Source: Liolophura sinensis (Eukaryota; Mollusca; Polyplacophora; Chitonida; Chitonidae). From it: a stretch of 64,000 nt of DNA. Position 1 is the stretch's first letter, and the number at the start of each line of letters is the position of its first letter. A model generated the notes under the pieces. The model saw only the letters and a program-made list of their open reading frames with translations, was not told the origin of the DNA and made no database searches. Shown one piece after another: positions 24,893-37,481 of the stretch. Position numbers and translations under genes: made by a program. The stretch spans positions 10,487,704 to 10,551,703 of the forward strand of contig NC_088304.1 in assembly GCF_032854445.1 (NCBI RefSeq), given 5' to 3'.

Positions 24893-25945
24893 TATTCTTA
24901 GTGTATTTCTTATTCTTACTGTATCCCTTATTCTTACTGTATTCCTTACGCTCACTGTATTCCACATTCTTACTGAATTCTTTGTCCTACTGTATTTCTT
25001 ATTCTTTTGTATTCCTTATTTTCCATTATTCTTTATTCTTAGTGTATTTCTTATTATTAGTGTATTCCTTATTCTTAGTGTATTCCTTATTCTACTGTAT
25101 TCCTTATTCTACTGTATTCCTTATTCTCACTCTATTCCTTAGTCTACTGTATTCCTTATTCTACTGTATTCCTTATTCTCACTCTATCCCTTATTCTTAC
25201 CATATTCCTTATTCTACTGTATTCCTTATTCTCACTCTATTACTTATTCTACTGTATTCCTTATTCTCACTCTATCCCTTATTCTTACCATATTCCTTAT
25301 TCTTACTGTATTCCTTACTCTTACTGTACTCCTTATTCTTACTAAATTCCCTATTGTACTGTAGTCCTTATTCTTAGTGTATTTCTTATTTTAGACTATT
25401 CCTTATTATACTGTATTCCTAATTCTACTGTATTACTTATTGTACTGTATTCCTAATTCTACTGTATTCCTTTTCCTTAGCGTATTTCTTATTCTTAGTG
25501 TATTCCTTACTCTTACTGTACTCCTTATTCTTACTGAATTCCTTATTGTACTGTATTCCTTATTTTACTGTATTCCTTATTCTTATTGTATTTCTTATTC
25601 TTAGTGTATTTCTTATTTTTGGACTATTCCTTATTGTACTGTATTCCTGATTCTACTCTATTCCTTATTGTACTGTATTCCTATTTCTACCGTATTCTTT
25701 ATCCTTAGTGTATTCCTTATTCTACTGTATTCTTTATTCTTTCTATATTCCTTATTCCACTGTATTTCTTATTATCACTGTATTCCTTATTCTTTGTACT
25801 TTGTATTCCTTATTGTACTGTATTTCTTAATCATACAGTATTCCTTATTCTTACTATATTCCTTCTTATTGCTGCATTCCTTCTTCTTACTCTATCCTTT
25901 ATTGTTTTTCTTACTATATTGCTTATTCTTACTGTATTCCTTATT
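24893..25945. repeat. Pyrimidine-rich tandem array, about 15-18 bp units over 1.05 kb
   Basis: Irregular units such as 'tattccttattctactg' and 'tattccttattcttactg' repeat some sixty times. Purines on the + strand are rare. The long frames over it (24901-25377 and 25668-25994, repeating L-F-L-L-Y-S-L) are translations of the repeat and are not proteins. Confidence 0.93.
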
Positions 25946-26866
25946 GTTTTACAATTATACAATCGTATTTGTTATGAAATATGGACACACATGAGTTAAA
26001 ATATCCTCTACATTTTTATAATAGTATGTATACATATTGCTAGAAAACCTTCAAGATGTCTGAAAACCGACATTTTGCCCTTATCTATCAGGTGGTAAGG
26101 GATGAGGTCTTCATCACCATCAAATCATCGAACGCACAGAATACTCCGGCAAATCTCCTAGTTTGTAAATTAGGCCAATGATTGGTTATACAGAGTATGA
26201 CCTACAAAGGCAAGCATTTACATGTCAATAGCTGAGAAACACTGGTGCTTCCGCATTTCATGGCAGACTGACCGTATCGTATAACCAATGCATAAATGCG
26301 AGTGAACTCATGAGGAATGCATAAACACATATTAATGTTCTGTAAATAACATGAGATGGCCACGAGCTTAAGAAAATGTTGCTTTGCAGAGAAAAGGTAG
26401 GAGAGAAACGTTCAGTGTTACAGACAAAAGGCTATTTTATGAGTGGTAGAAATGAATCGTGATATACCTAACAATTACGTGCGATATTGCTATTCTAAAA
26501 AAGGGGAAACAGTCACTTCACTGTTTCCTGAGCCATTTCCATAAAGCAATTTTTGAATTCATTCGAGATTTTACAGTTGACTGTAAAGGTTAGTCTACCC
26601 TTAGGAAGTTCGTATTGTGATCCATGTAGATTAGATATTCAGCGCTTTTGATCCGAAAGGAAACGTTGGAATCACGTTTCAGATCATAATTTTTGTCACA
26701 GCAGGCATTATGAGATCGGGCAGTTGGTACCCCGGATGATGAGTGACTGTCTAACTTGTGGAGGGCCTTACCATTGTTGTGTTTTTATACATATTTATAC
26801 AACAGATTTATACATATTTAGTAACCCTAGCAATAGGTGTCACTTTCCCACCGTCAGTGGATTTAA
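25946..26866. other. Non-coding, nothing recognised
   Basis: No supported gene or repeat copy. Confidence 0.35.
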
Positions 26867-27056
26867 GAGCAGCATAGATTTAACACCCAGTGCCGCCCGT
26901 GAATTAATAATGTAATAAAGACCACAGAGTGGAGAGCAAAACCAGAGCAGCGAAGGCAAATGAGCAGCATAGATTTAACATCCAGTGCCGGCCGTGAATT
27001 AATAATGTAATAAAGACCACAGAGTGGAGAGCAAAACCAGAGAGGCGAAGGCAAAA
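26867..27056. repeat. 95-bp direct duplication
   Basis: Two units starting 'gagcagcatagatttaaca' at 26867 and 26962 differ at only a few positions. Each ends in a family B-like word ('gagcaaaaccagag'). Confidence 0.88.
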
Positions 27057-27740
27057 GACTTACATCTTACTGAATCAGTTCAGCAAATATAACATACAAG
27101 ACTACAGCAGAGAGTAAAACCTGAGCAGGGATGGGCAGTTGATAGTTGGCAATAGACTTAGATCTCACTGAGTCAGTTCAGCAAATATAACATACAAGAC
27201 TACAACAGAGAGTACAACCTGAGCAGGGATAGGCTGTTGATAGTTGGCGATAGACTTAGATCTCACTGAGTCAGTTCAGCAAATATAACATACAAGATTA
27301 CAGCAGAGAGTAAAACCTGAGCAGGGATGGGCAGTTGATAGTTGGCAATAGACTTAGATCTCACTGAGTCAGTTCAGCAAATATAACATACAAGACTACA
27401 GCAGAGAGTACAACCTGAGCAGGGATGGGCAGTTGATAGTTGGCAATAGACTTAGATCTTACTGAGTCAGTTCAGCAAATATAACATACAAGACTACAGC
27501 AGAGAGTAAAACCTGAGCAGGGATGGGCAGTTGATAGTTGGCAATAGACTTAGATCTCACTGAGTCAGTTCAGCAAATATAACATACAAGACTACAGCAG
27601 AGAGTACAACCTGAGCAGGGATGGGCTGTTGATAGTTGGCGATAGACTTACATCTCACTGAGTCAGTTCAGCAACTACAACATAAAAGACTACATCAAAG
27701 AGAGTAAAACAAGACCAGGGGTGAAAGTGTGATAAGTGGC
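27057..27740. repeat. 98-bp tandem array, 7 units
   Basis: Units start 'gacttagatctcactgagtc' at 27057, 27155, 27253, 27351, 27449, 27547 and 27645, exactly 98 bases apart. Each contains the family B terminal words 'acatacaagactacagcaga', 'gagagtaaaacctgagcagg' and 'ttgatagttggcaata'. Confidence 0.95.
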
Positions 27741-27830
27741 AATTGGTCACACGCAACTTGTGAAATACGGTCTCTGTGTCATTTTACTTCACTTTTGGTT
27801 TTATTCTAAATGTTCATGAAGACCTTAAAT
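27741..27830 (-). repeat. Family B remainder next to the 98-bp array
   Basis: 'gtggcaattggtcacacgca', 'acttgtgaaatacggtctct' and 'ttttggttttattctaaatg' continue the family B sequence beyond the last tandem unit, so the array sits inside one element. Confidence 0.65.
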
Positions 27831-28625
27831 AGTAGCAAATTACACGCCCCCCAGCACAATTACGTGAAAAACAAATGCAATATATTATTATTTACAATAT
27901 ATTAGACGTCGCTGGTCTAGGATTACTGAAATGCAGTGTTGTCATCACATTTCACAAACAGTAACGTGGAAACAATGGAAAAGTACCGGACATCGATGAC
28001 TATTATTCTTTGGGCACACTCCTGGTGTATGTAAACATTGTATATGAAGTCACTTCGGGATAAAACGGCTGCCTTTTGCAGTGACAAGCAATTGACAGTA
28101 TTTTCAGTAATGTTGGTCCTATACCACAATCAATGAGACAACTTCGGCCTTTCATTTGCGATAAACAGAGACACGTATATAAAAACAACTGAATGGACAT
28201 AAAATGTTTATATTTTACTTTACTCAAATCGTACTAAAGTAGCCAAAATATGCCTGTAAAAAAATTGCAGTGAAATTGTGACGTGAAATGATATTAACTA
28301 CGCTCAGTGTGAACGCGGCACGTTGTGTAATTGAAGCTCACAACAGAGTCAAGGAGAGTTCGTTTTCATGATCCTCGCGAGGACGACGTTGGTGGGTAAA
28401 GTTGATCGTATTAGCTCTATAAACGGACCATCAGGCTGATGGAAGTGTAGCAATGCGGGCATCACTCTGCAATCAATTTATCTAACGATTCAGAAGGGAA
28501 AAGAGCTTGCGCAAGTAAGTGAACAACATGTGATATATGTCGGGCAATTTTGTATAGTATGAAAATCACCCGCCAGTCCGAGGTGTTCTGTTCTCTGAGA
28601 TTTGGCGTCAGTTATCTGTGATAAT
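27831..28625. other. Non-coding, nothing recognised
   Basis: Short frames only. Confidence 0.35.
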
Positions 28626-28845
28626 ACAAGCAACTTGTGGAAGAAGTTTCGTTTCAGTTAGCTCTGGTCATCCGAGCAACTGGTGCCAGAAGTGCCGTTT
28701 CGGTTAACTGTGTTGATACGAACAACAGATGCAACAAGAGTCGTTTCGGTTAACTGTGGTGATACGAACAACTGGTGGCAAAAATGTCATTTTGATTAAC
28801 TGTGGTGATACGAGCAACTGCATGGTGCCACAAGTGTCGTCGCCG
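28626..28845. repeat. Degenerate tandem repeat, about 46 bp x 4.5
   Basis: Units follow the pattern 'cgtttcggttaactgtggtg' then 'atacgaacaactggtg', with 10-25 percent differences between units by eye. Confidence 0.75.
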
Positions 28846-28924
28846 TAAGCGTCTTTTGTGAAAGCGTGGTTAAATAAATCAGAAGTCGCTTCTGTCATTC
28901 ATATGTCGATCGTTATCCATGGTG

Positions 28925-29060
28925 GACGTTCCAAAACAGTTTCACACAAACCACTAAAGAACTGACAAAGCACATAAAGATAGAAATTAGGACGGTCAAT
29001 GACACCGAAAAGACGCAAAGAATGTTCTAGACGTGCATATTTAACCAGTATTGAAATCGT
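28925..29060 (-). repeat. Family C copy, - strand
   Basis: 'gtggacgttccaaaacagtt', 'tcacacaaaccactaaagaa', 'ctgacaaagcacataaagat', 'aattaggacggtcaatgac' are the reverse complement of family C words. Confidence 0.6.
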
Positions 29061-29074
29061 TTATCACACTATTT

Positions 29075-29278
29075 TATATTTATTTATTTGGTTAGTGTTT
29101 TACGCCGTGCTGAAGAATATTTTACTTACACGACGGCGGAAAGCATTATGGTAAGAGGAAACCGGGTAGAGCCCGGGGGAAACCCACGATCATCCGAAGG
29201 TTGCTGAAAGACCTACCCACGTACGAGTGGGAACTCTCAGAGACCGCTGGCGTGCTAACCTCCTCGGCCACAGAGGCT
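29075..29278 (-). mobile_element. SINE-A copy, - strand
   Basis: Contains tail, body ('cgatcatccgaaggttgctg') and the far end of the tRNA head ('gtgctaacctcctcggccac' 'agaggc'). The central tRNA part with the B box is deleted. Confidence 0.9.
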
Positions 29279-31054
29279 CGCACTGTTTTATAAGTTAATC
29301 AAAACATTTACCTCATCAACATTGGCGAATTCACATTCACAATGACGGTCATGGCCCTTGGGGATATCATTATGTGTACAGTCATAAAGGTGTGAAATGA
29401 TTTCCTTATATATTTGGCATATATTTATATCTAGATAGATGTCTGTTAAGTGTTTCACGAAATCACTTGGCCAGTGAGCCTGTCCAACAGTTAAATTCAT
29501 ATTTAGCGAATGGATGAATGAATACACAAATGAATGATTGGGTGAATGAATAAGATCATGAATAACTGAAGTCAGTCAATCGATTTATAATTTAGTTCTT
29601 TTGCTGCTGTATCACGGAGCTACATTGTAATGACTCCCGGTTCATCTTGCCCTTCTCCCTTGACAAGGTGCTTGGTCAACTGCTCGCTTCATCATAGGTT
29701 GACGGTCTATGACAGTCGGCGTGCCATGACGAGCTGTTTAACGCTCGGTTGTTCATGCGAGAGAATTGAAATCTAGAGGGGAATGAAGGGCATTAGTTGC
29801 TGGCTGACTACAACAGTTTGTGCTGGAGATTCAACTCTTCTGGAATAAATGTAGAAAAAGTGTTGCTTTTTGTGATAAATAACATCAAATCACACAACGG
29901 TTTCTGTTTGCATAAAAGGAATAGGTTCTTTCGTTTTTTGGCGTATTTCTGAAATTGATCAGGTATTTTGTTAAGGTATCATTTTGTCACGTTTTTACAG
30001 AACAATGCAGAAGAGTCTCGGTTTAACGGTGAATGGAATCTGCAAAATTGTGGGGGGAAATGCATACAAAACAAGGCATACACCAGAAATATTATTAGTA
30101 ACATGGTAAAGTAAAGTGAGTCCAAAACGCCCATTACACAATCTTGTTTTACCACACTCTCTAAGAGGAAGTACTAAACCAGATCACAAACGTTTGGTTG
30201 GAATCAGAACATAAAATGATTTCTTAAACGGCTACACACAGAGTTGTACAATTCAATTAATCCGGAATAACCCGTGGCTATGGCTGTGTACACATGACAG
30301 ATGTTATGCATGAGTGGTTTTTACATCGGCAAATGTAATTAAAGCTCGGCCGAGATACATCTCATTTTTATATCTCGTGTATAATATATCGTAAATTCGT
30401 GCTTTGGATTTCGCGCTAGGAATGTCGATTAGTTCTTCACTTCTCAATGTGAAATTGTAAACAAGTGATTAAGACGATTAAGGATTTGTCATTTTGGATG
30501 TGGTTGCAAAATGGTTGCCGATACATTCGTTTGAAAAAAAAAACGTCGTATGAAAAGAATGTGTGTGATGTAGTATCGTTTCCTTCAACCGTAAAAGCAA
30601 AATTTTGAATTCACTAGAGGGTATAATTTTGGAACTTTCTCACTGCATGGAGGATAGTGGAAATTATAAGAAAATGGGATATGCCTTGGGGAAACAACCG
30701 CCGTTTTGGGCAAACATTCACACACAATTTTCTTTGTTGTTGCCTTTAAATTCGGCTTGGGATTTAATGTCGCTTTTGATATCATTTGGATCATATTCTA
30801 AAACTGCCTCCTTATATATAGCAGACCCGCCCCAATGCCGAAATGTTCATAGTAGTGTGTGACTGAAACGCCTTGTAGATGACACTCAGCCGTGGATTCC
30901 ATCCAGTCACAGAATACTGGGTCGCCTACTATACCTAGGTTATTATCATATGAAGATTGTTTAAGGTACAAAGGATAAACAGTCTCACCTAATATGTTTG
31001 CGAGGCTACGGTAGTGTGGTCTGTTCCGGTCATATCAAGGAGTCGAAACAGACA
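29279..31054. other. Non-coding, nothing recognised
   Basis: A GAAT/GAATG simple repeat lies at 29505-29560. No gene is supported. Confidence 0.35.
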
Positions 31055-31265
31055 TTAGTATACTAGCCGTCAACCAAAATGGACGTTTTTAACACAGCCA
31101 ATTCCCAAAACAACATTCCACACAAACCACCAAAGAACTAAGAAAGTATACAAAACTACCAAATTAAGATGATGATGAAAAGACTCCAGCAGTGTTCTAC
31201 GAGAATGAGTACAATCAGTATCCAGATCGTGTACCATGCTAGTGTATAAGTTGTCGATAATCAAA
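31055..31265 (-). repeat. Family C copy, - strand
   Basis: 'gtatactagccgtcaaccaa', 'aatggacgtttttaacacag', 'cacacaaaccaccaaagaac', 'ctaccaaattaagatgatg' match the family on the reverse strand. Confidence 0.65.
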
Positions 31266-31485
31266 ATAAGTACCTCGGTTACGCTATGATTTTAGTTGTT
31301 CAGATTGTCTAACGAACGTGGCGAGTCCGTTTAACACGATGCGTGGACAGCCTCTTGCCGAGATTTAAGCGGAATTAGGCACAGTTGTGAACCGGAGTGC
31401 AAGGAATAACCCGTCTCGGGTGCTGCCTTTATGAAGAGATCGAAGGCTGGCATTGTAGTTATGTATTAACGCATGTCATTTGTCA

Positions 31486-31735
31486 CACTCAAAAAAATAA
31501 TTTGTTAATTTTAAGAGAAAGGCTGTTGTATGAGTGATGCTAGAATGCATTCAATTATTGCAGCAGATTGTTCAGTCAAATATAACACACATACTCTGTT
31601 AATTCAACATAAAGATAGACTAACAGAATATTATGTTGCGTATGACGGAGTGTTGTGTTGTAATAACAGAATACATTCTAGCATCACTAAGACAACAGAC
31701 CTTCATTTAAAATTAACAGATTATTTTTTTGAGTG
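31486..31735. mobile_element. Foldback MITE-like palindrome, about 250 bp
   Basis: The ends are inverted: 'cactcaaaaaaataat' at 31486 and its exact reverse complement ending at 31735. Similarity of about 85-90 percent by eye continues inward for about 65-70 bases ('tgttaatttta', 'gtgatgctagaatg'), and weaker symmetry reaches the centre. A target duplication is not clear (only CA on both sides). The frame 31530-31850 overlaps it and is not taken as a gene. Confidence 0.8.
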
Positions 31736-32589
31736 CATGTATGATGAATTTAAAGTTATTTTTGAAAAGCAGCCAAACATCAATCTTACTGGTCACGATG
31801 GAGTGTTTAAAATGATGATTAATGATGGTTATCTGCCAACCGAATCATAAACTGAAAACATCACAGAGACAAGGAACACAGATTTCCGTTAAGACAGGAA
31901 TGTCTATCAGACAGTGTCGCTCTAGAGTTTTAACACAATGTGCAATGTCGATATATCCTCGAGTTTTTGACAAAAATATATCCAAGAGGCAGTCTATAAC
32001 ATTGTGAATCTGTTACTAGAAAGGCATTTCTGTAGCAAACTCAATCATTTTCGAACTCCTTTCTCACCCTTTGGGGCAAATATTCGTTAACATCAATCGC
32101 TTTGACGTATAGACGAATCGTGGCCGTGTGTTGGGCAATGTTAATCAACACTTCCTGTTACCACACCGTGCTAACACTGCGTTGATACAAAAGGAGCAAT
32201 ATCCCCTATCCTCGGCACGTGTCACTCCACATGGCCTTTGCCCCCCTCCCCCCCCCATGACCAGATTTCTAAAGCGTCGATTGGTCAGCAGTGTGAGTGA
32301 TTGACAGTGAATTGGGCTGAAACAGAATCACTGACACGACGCTACTCATCCCTGCCTATAAATGGCAACCGTAATGTAAAACCATTGACCAGAAAAAGAA
32401 ATCCTCCCCAAGACAGGAACAGAGAAATGCAACACGATAATGGCTACTGACATCAATGGAGGCATTCCGTGTGTGTGATATGGTCAGAATTATACCAGCT
32501 GATCAGACGAACCTTTATTAATTAGACAAAAAAACCAATTAGTTAATAGGTCCAGTCAGGCAGTTGCTCTCCTTTTTCGGATCTGGGTC
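31736..32589. other. Non-coding, nothing recognised
   Basis: Short frames only; a C-rich run occurs near 32245. Confidence 0.35.
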
Positions 32590-32790
32590 TCACGGAGAAC
32601 ATGTTTAAACGTTTGAACCGTCCATTAACCCTTGGGCATGATATGTCAGTAATATTGCTATCTGTTATTGGAAGAAAAATATGTGCTGTTTTAGAAAATG
32701 GTCTTGCAATTGACCTTGACCTGACACGTCCGTTATGGTTGGCGATTGATATACGCAAGTCTGTTACGACTCTTAGATGCATTTCTGTAA
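32590..32790 (+). repeat. Probable family C copy, strongly diverged
   Basis: 'ttagaaaatggtcttgcaat', 'gacctgacacgtccgttat' and 'ggcgattgatatacgcaag' keep the order of family C words with many changes. Confidence 0.4.
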
Positions 32791-33024
32791 TATTAGGATT
32801 GGTCCATATTGTTCCCGTGGTTTGTATTTCATGTATGCAATTAATTCATTAACGGAAGGTGCATTGGGAGAGTCCGCCTCGAAAGCGCGAGATCTGAGAA
32901 CAGACTGGTATCAGGTCCTATCAAAGACTTTGAAAATAGTGGTTTTTGCTGCCTCGCTCGACGCCTAGCACTGATAGGTTTGAGCTAGTAAATAGGACTT
33001 GTTGTCCCAATGTCAGTATACTGT

Positions 33025-33185
33025 GGTTGGGCGGGGCGCCATGTCGGCAGCTTTTTGACGGTATAAACTCGTGCAGCATCAAGAAGAGACATTATATGTA
33101 TAAACACTAAATGAGTCCTCGTCATAGGACTGAAAAAATGTGAAAAAGCACGGCGTAAAACCCTCAGCAATCGTGCTCAAAGTAC
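33025..33185 (+). mobile_element. SINE-D fragment
   Basis: 'catcaagaagagacattata', 'gagtcctcgtcataggactg' and 'gcacggcgtaaaaccctcag' match the arm seen at 12590-12690 and 53200-53290. Confidence 0.5.
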
Positions 33186-34000
33186 GGTGAGTGTAGCAAC
33201 GCTCCAACTGGCCTCATTCGGGAGCGGTTCGTGGACGAGTGGTGAAAACGGTAGCGTTTTTTGAGTACACACTAAGTGGGGTTTAAAGCCCGGTCGTGGA
33301 CAGAGGTTGTATAGATTTCCTCCACTCTATCTGATCGTAGGGCTTTGGTAGTAATAAGCAGAGGACAACGCTCATGAGGACGCGAGCAATATCTTATGTT
33401 CGTTCAAGGCCAATAGTGTTCCGCCTATCTGTGCGCAAGGCCTGGACAAGTTCGTCAACAACTTAAGGTTTTAACGAAAGGTTTAGGCCGAGCAATTCGT
33501 TTACCCAATGGTAAACGTGAAAAATTATAAAGAACGACTATCTTTTATCGTTTTATGACAGAAGTTGACAAATAAATTGTTAAATTTTTGCCACAGGTAT
33601 AATTTTGGTTCAAGCTCGCTGTCAGTTAATCTCGTGGTGCAGCATAATGCTGATAACGAATATTTTATCTTGAAACAATGATTTTCAATAAGTAAGCCTC
33701 AGTCCATTAACGTACTGTTGATTATATGGCCATACGGCTGGTTAACCCAACCCGGTTTTGCGTTACACTCCAACTGCACATTTAGCACTGTTGTCAGATA
33801 TGTCCCAAGTCTTTTGGTGGGAAACTGAATGTCTCACCTTATTTCTATTGTTTCAGCTATATGTGGTTGCTTAAAAACACATCGTTCTACCGCTGGGTTA
33901 GTTGTTTGCTACCTGGCGAGGGGCCGTGGTGTACCCCGGCAACTTTATTACCAATAATTCTTGAGTATACAGCATTAAATAATACAGAAAAGTATAGTAT
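33186..34000. other. Non-coding, nothing recognised
   Basis: A short SINE-A-like word ('attcttgagtatacagcatt') occurs at 33957. Confidence 0.35.
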
Positions 34001-34004
34001 GGAG

Positions 34005-34100
34005 AGCAAAACGAAAGCAGCAGCGACAGTGTTATAATTGGTAAATGGTCACGCGCAATTAACTGGTGAAAATCCGGCCTCTTGTTAATTAAACACCAAT
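34005..34100 (-). repeat. Family B copy, - strand
   Basis: 'gagagcaaaacgaaagcagc', 'ataattggtaaatggtcacg' and 'tgaaaatccggcctcttgtt' are the reverse-strand family words. Confidence 0.65.
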
Positions 34101-36274
34101 CAAGTAAATAAATAGCTTGCTGATAAACATAGTTTATATTGATGGGCTACAGGTGCTTATAAATATTCTTCCGAGCTAATGCCGTTTACACTGTGCAGGG
34201 CCGACCAGGTGTTTCTTCCAGGGACACTTTTTTGCTGTGTAGGCCTTTATAGAAATCCACGGAATTAATTCACAATATGCGACTCCGATTACTCACTTCT
34301 AACCTTCGATCAGGCGCCTTCTAGATCTCTGTTTTACAAGACGCCGCGTGTTCAAATATAATATGAGGGGGCTTTGATTGATTTAGACTTTCTGCTAGTT
34401 CCGTACTCCGGTAATGCTAACTTAATTAAGCGACCATCTGGATAATGGACATTCAGCTATCCACTTCAACAAGGGTGGCCGCAGCGATAGCTTTAAAACA
34501 GTTGACCATTCCCGCCTCGGATCAAAACTATGGACCGGATTAATGATTCATATGCTACCACACCTCACGGTAATCTGTCTCAGGCCCCCGGAGCCTATTA
34601 ACACGGACAAACACAGCTCTGATCAGGCGATATCTGATAGCCCTGATTAATTAGTGCTTCTTGCCGTCTGGCGTCGTGTAAGAACAGGTGTGATACTAGG
34701 GTCGATAACTCTTGTCCGGACAGCTGGCGCTGACGGATGTATTAATCTGGCGTTATATAAGACTAACAGTTTAAACGTCATAATATTTGCCAAAGCGATT
34801 CTTAGATTAAACATGTTTCATTAAACTATTATTTATTAGTTCGCGCCGGACGTGCTATACTATACTGTTACATTACTGCTTAGCATTCTGCTCCTTACAT
34901 GTGAACTAAATGACTTCCGTGTCTTTCATAATACTACCGGAAGTTCTGTACAAGTCCTATAATGTTTGTATTTGACTATCGAAACAGCGGACCCATTATC
35001 TGTCCGTTATACGTTATCTTCCCAAACACATCTGCGCGCATGTGCCTGCAGTTCCAGCTTGAGATCCGCTTAAAGAAAGTACCGATGGAATATGTCCAGT
35101 TTAATTATTTACGCCTTTGTTATCGCTCTACCATTCTAGAAATAGGTGTGTAATTTACTGTAAAATACTTTGTTGAACTACAGATTAGTAAATACAGAAA
35201 TTAACAGAAAACAACATATTGTATTTGACTAATCGTTATTTTATGGCTACCTGTTCTTCTTTGTTTGTTCAGTCCTATTCATTAGTACGTCAGTTTTGTG
35301 AAGAAAATCCAAGGATTAGTGGTTGACACATTTATTGCCGACTACATATTGAATTCCAATTGGTTCTTCGCTTGCTCAAGATAGTCCACGTAACACTTTA
35401 GTGTTATCTCCCTTTTTGAGTCGCTCTTTTTTGTGGTCCGTCTTCTTAAGTGGATTAGACAGCCCTCTTGGATATGGAGCCATCGCTGTGAAGGCGAATC
35501 ATTAAGACAACATTGCCTGAGAAAAACAGAAGGGAAGAGACTTGGTTTTTCAGCTGTACAATTCAATTCATGAAAGGCAGAATTAGACAGGATTAAGTTA
35601 CGAGGAAATTTACAGTTTTTATTGAATGTGTTCTAAATCGCTCAGTTGTGCAGTTTCAAGCGATTATTCCGTAATTCCATGACGCACTCAATATCTATTT
35701 GCGCTTTATGTTTAGCGTAAACATGAAAATCGCAAAATTCAAGGGATCGCTGGGGTAATCAAAATCAAACCGTTATACAGCTGGTTATTATCGTAAATGT
35801 ATAAAGACATGCTAGGAATTCTAAAGGGAAATACTTGCTGTAGCTCAGCTACTATGCTGATTGGCTGTTCGACAGCGTATGCAAATAGTTATCTGTCATT
35901 GGCTGAAATTTCGAAAGTTTCTACATATTTAGACATTGGGCTGCGTAGGAGAATTGCTCTGTGATGTTTGAGGAACCTGTGGTTTACCTGACCAGTCCCG
36001 CTGTAGCGAAACACACCACTTGCTAACGAGATTTCATGCGTGCAGGTTACCCTTGGGATTGTACTATCTGCCGTGAACGTTGATTATGAGGTGAGGTTTG
36101 ACTGCATGGTTGATACAGCCTTTATTTAGTTGGTTTGTTTACCATTAAACTCCAATCATCAATTCGTGCATGTGCTGGACAGCATTAGTTAAGCTACTTT
36201 GGAGTTAAACTGATTCATATTCCTTTGCTTAAGTGGTGATGCTAGGGTGCGTGTAATTTGCTACTATCTAAGCA
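34101..36274. other. Non-coding, low in repeats; possible regulatory block 34290-34760
   Basis: Unlike most of the window this stretch shows no repeat copy. 34290-34760 is dense in TAATTA/ATTAATTA and GATA-type words. No coding potential is seen. This is a weak indication of conserved non-coding DNA. Confidence 0.25.
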
Positions 36275-36430
36275 TTTATATGAAAAGTTAGAATAAAACC
36301 CTATCTGAGGTGAATTGATAAGAGGGCGTATGTCACCGGTTGCGTTTGGCAATTTGCCAATTATCACACTGCTACCGCTCCTCTAGTTTTACTCTTTATG
36401 CTGCTCTAGTTTTGCTCTGTATGCTGCAGT
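36275..36430 (+). repeat. Family B copy, + strand
   Basis: 'aaagttagaataaaacccta', 'ctgaggtgaattgataagag', 'ttgccaattatcacactgct', 'ctcctctagttttactcttt' give the family in full. Confidence 0.7.
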
Positions 36431-37481
36431 CTATTTATATTATACTTTTTATTCAACTTATGAGATTTTTCATTGACTATAAGGTCAGACTTCATTTCAA
36501 GTCTGATAGAACCTACATTTAGTCCGTATGCTTATCCGGCTGGAAGCCCAGTCATTCATTCCATCATTCCCTATGCATACTAGGCAAATATATCACCCAT
36601 TGCCTTTTCAGTCTTTCAAATTCATTTGTTAGCTTCGTTAACTGTTACACGAAGATTCATCTTAACGTTCAAAATCCCGAATTTTTAGTTCATTTGCTGT
36701 ATAGCAGCACTTGCTCCTTAAACTGTTTTACAACGTTTCTGAATGCTCTCAAATTCACTGGTAAATGGTACACTTAAGGATGTCCTTGTCTCGCATGCAA
36801 TACCCTCAGCTATAGATGAGTCTGCGACGTGTACAAACATCTAGTCCCATACAAGACGCCAGTATCATTGACCGTAAAGTACCCAGTTTGACCTTCGAGA
36901 CTCATATACTGTGATTGTGTTAAGTACAATGCGGAAGGTTCAGCTGTAAACAGGATACGAGCATGTAATACGATATATTACAGCCAGAGCTTGTGTGTGT
37001 TTTTTTTATTCGTCGGCTTTACATATAGCAATATATCTTGACACTATTTCAAAGAAGTAATTTGTCTCGGTGTCGAAGTTCCCATTTTTCTAAATTCTTA
37101 ATTCGCTCCAAACATCACTGTGTGTTAAACAGCGAATCAAGAGCGGTCGTATGATTTTTGGTATGTCTAGACATTAATTTACCTTTATCGCAATGATATA
37201 CAGGGACTTTACATGGGCATGTTTTTTAAGTAACCTGATTCTGGAAATAACTTTTACTGGTTAGACATGCAAGCCTTCTCGTTTCCATAAAACATATGTC
37301 AACACCATGCAGTAAAGAGAAAGTCACATTCCAAAATAGGATCCACACTTCCGTTTTCGTTGATAAGGGAGAATCTAGCGTTTTTAGATGGCCATCCTGT
37401 CTTCTCGTTTAAGTTGCCCACGTGACTGAAGAGTCACTGCGTATGATCCATAATGTCAAATCTTAATCGAAAGATGCTGCA
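36431..37481. other. Non-coding, nothing recognised
   Basis: No supported gene or repeat copy. Confidence 0.35.

Noticed and set aside
24901-25994. Open frames of 158 and 108 codons rich in Leu, Phe, Tyr and Ser that look like membrane proteins
   Set aside because: They are direct translations of the T/C-rich tandem repeat; the apparent membrane character comes from repeated TTA/TTC codons.
31530-31850. 106-codon frame on the + strand
   Set aside because: More than half lies in the foldback element and the rest shows no family I know; no splice or start evidence.
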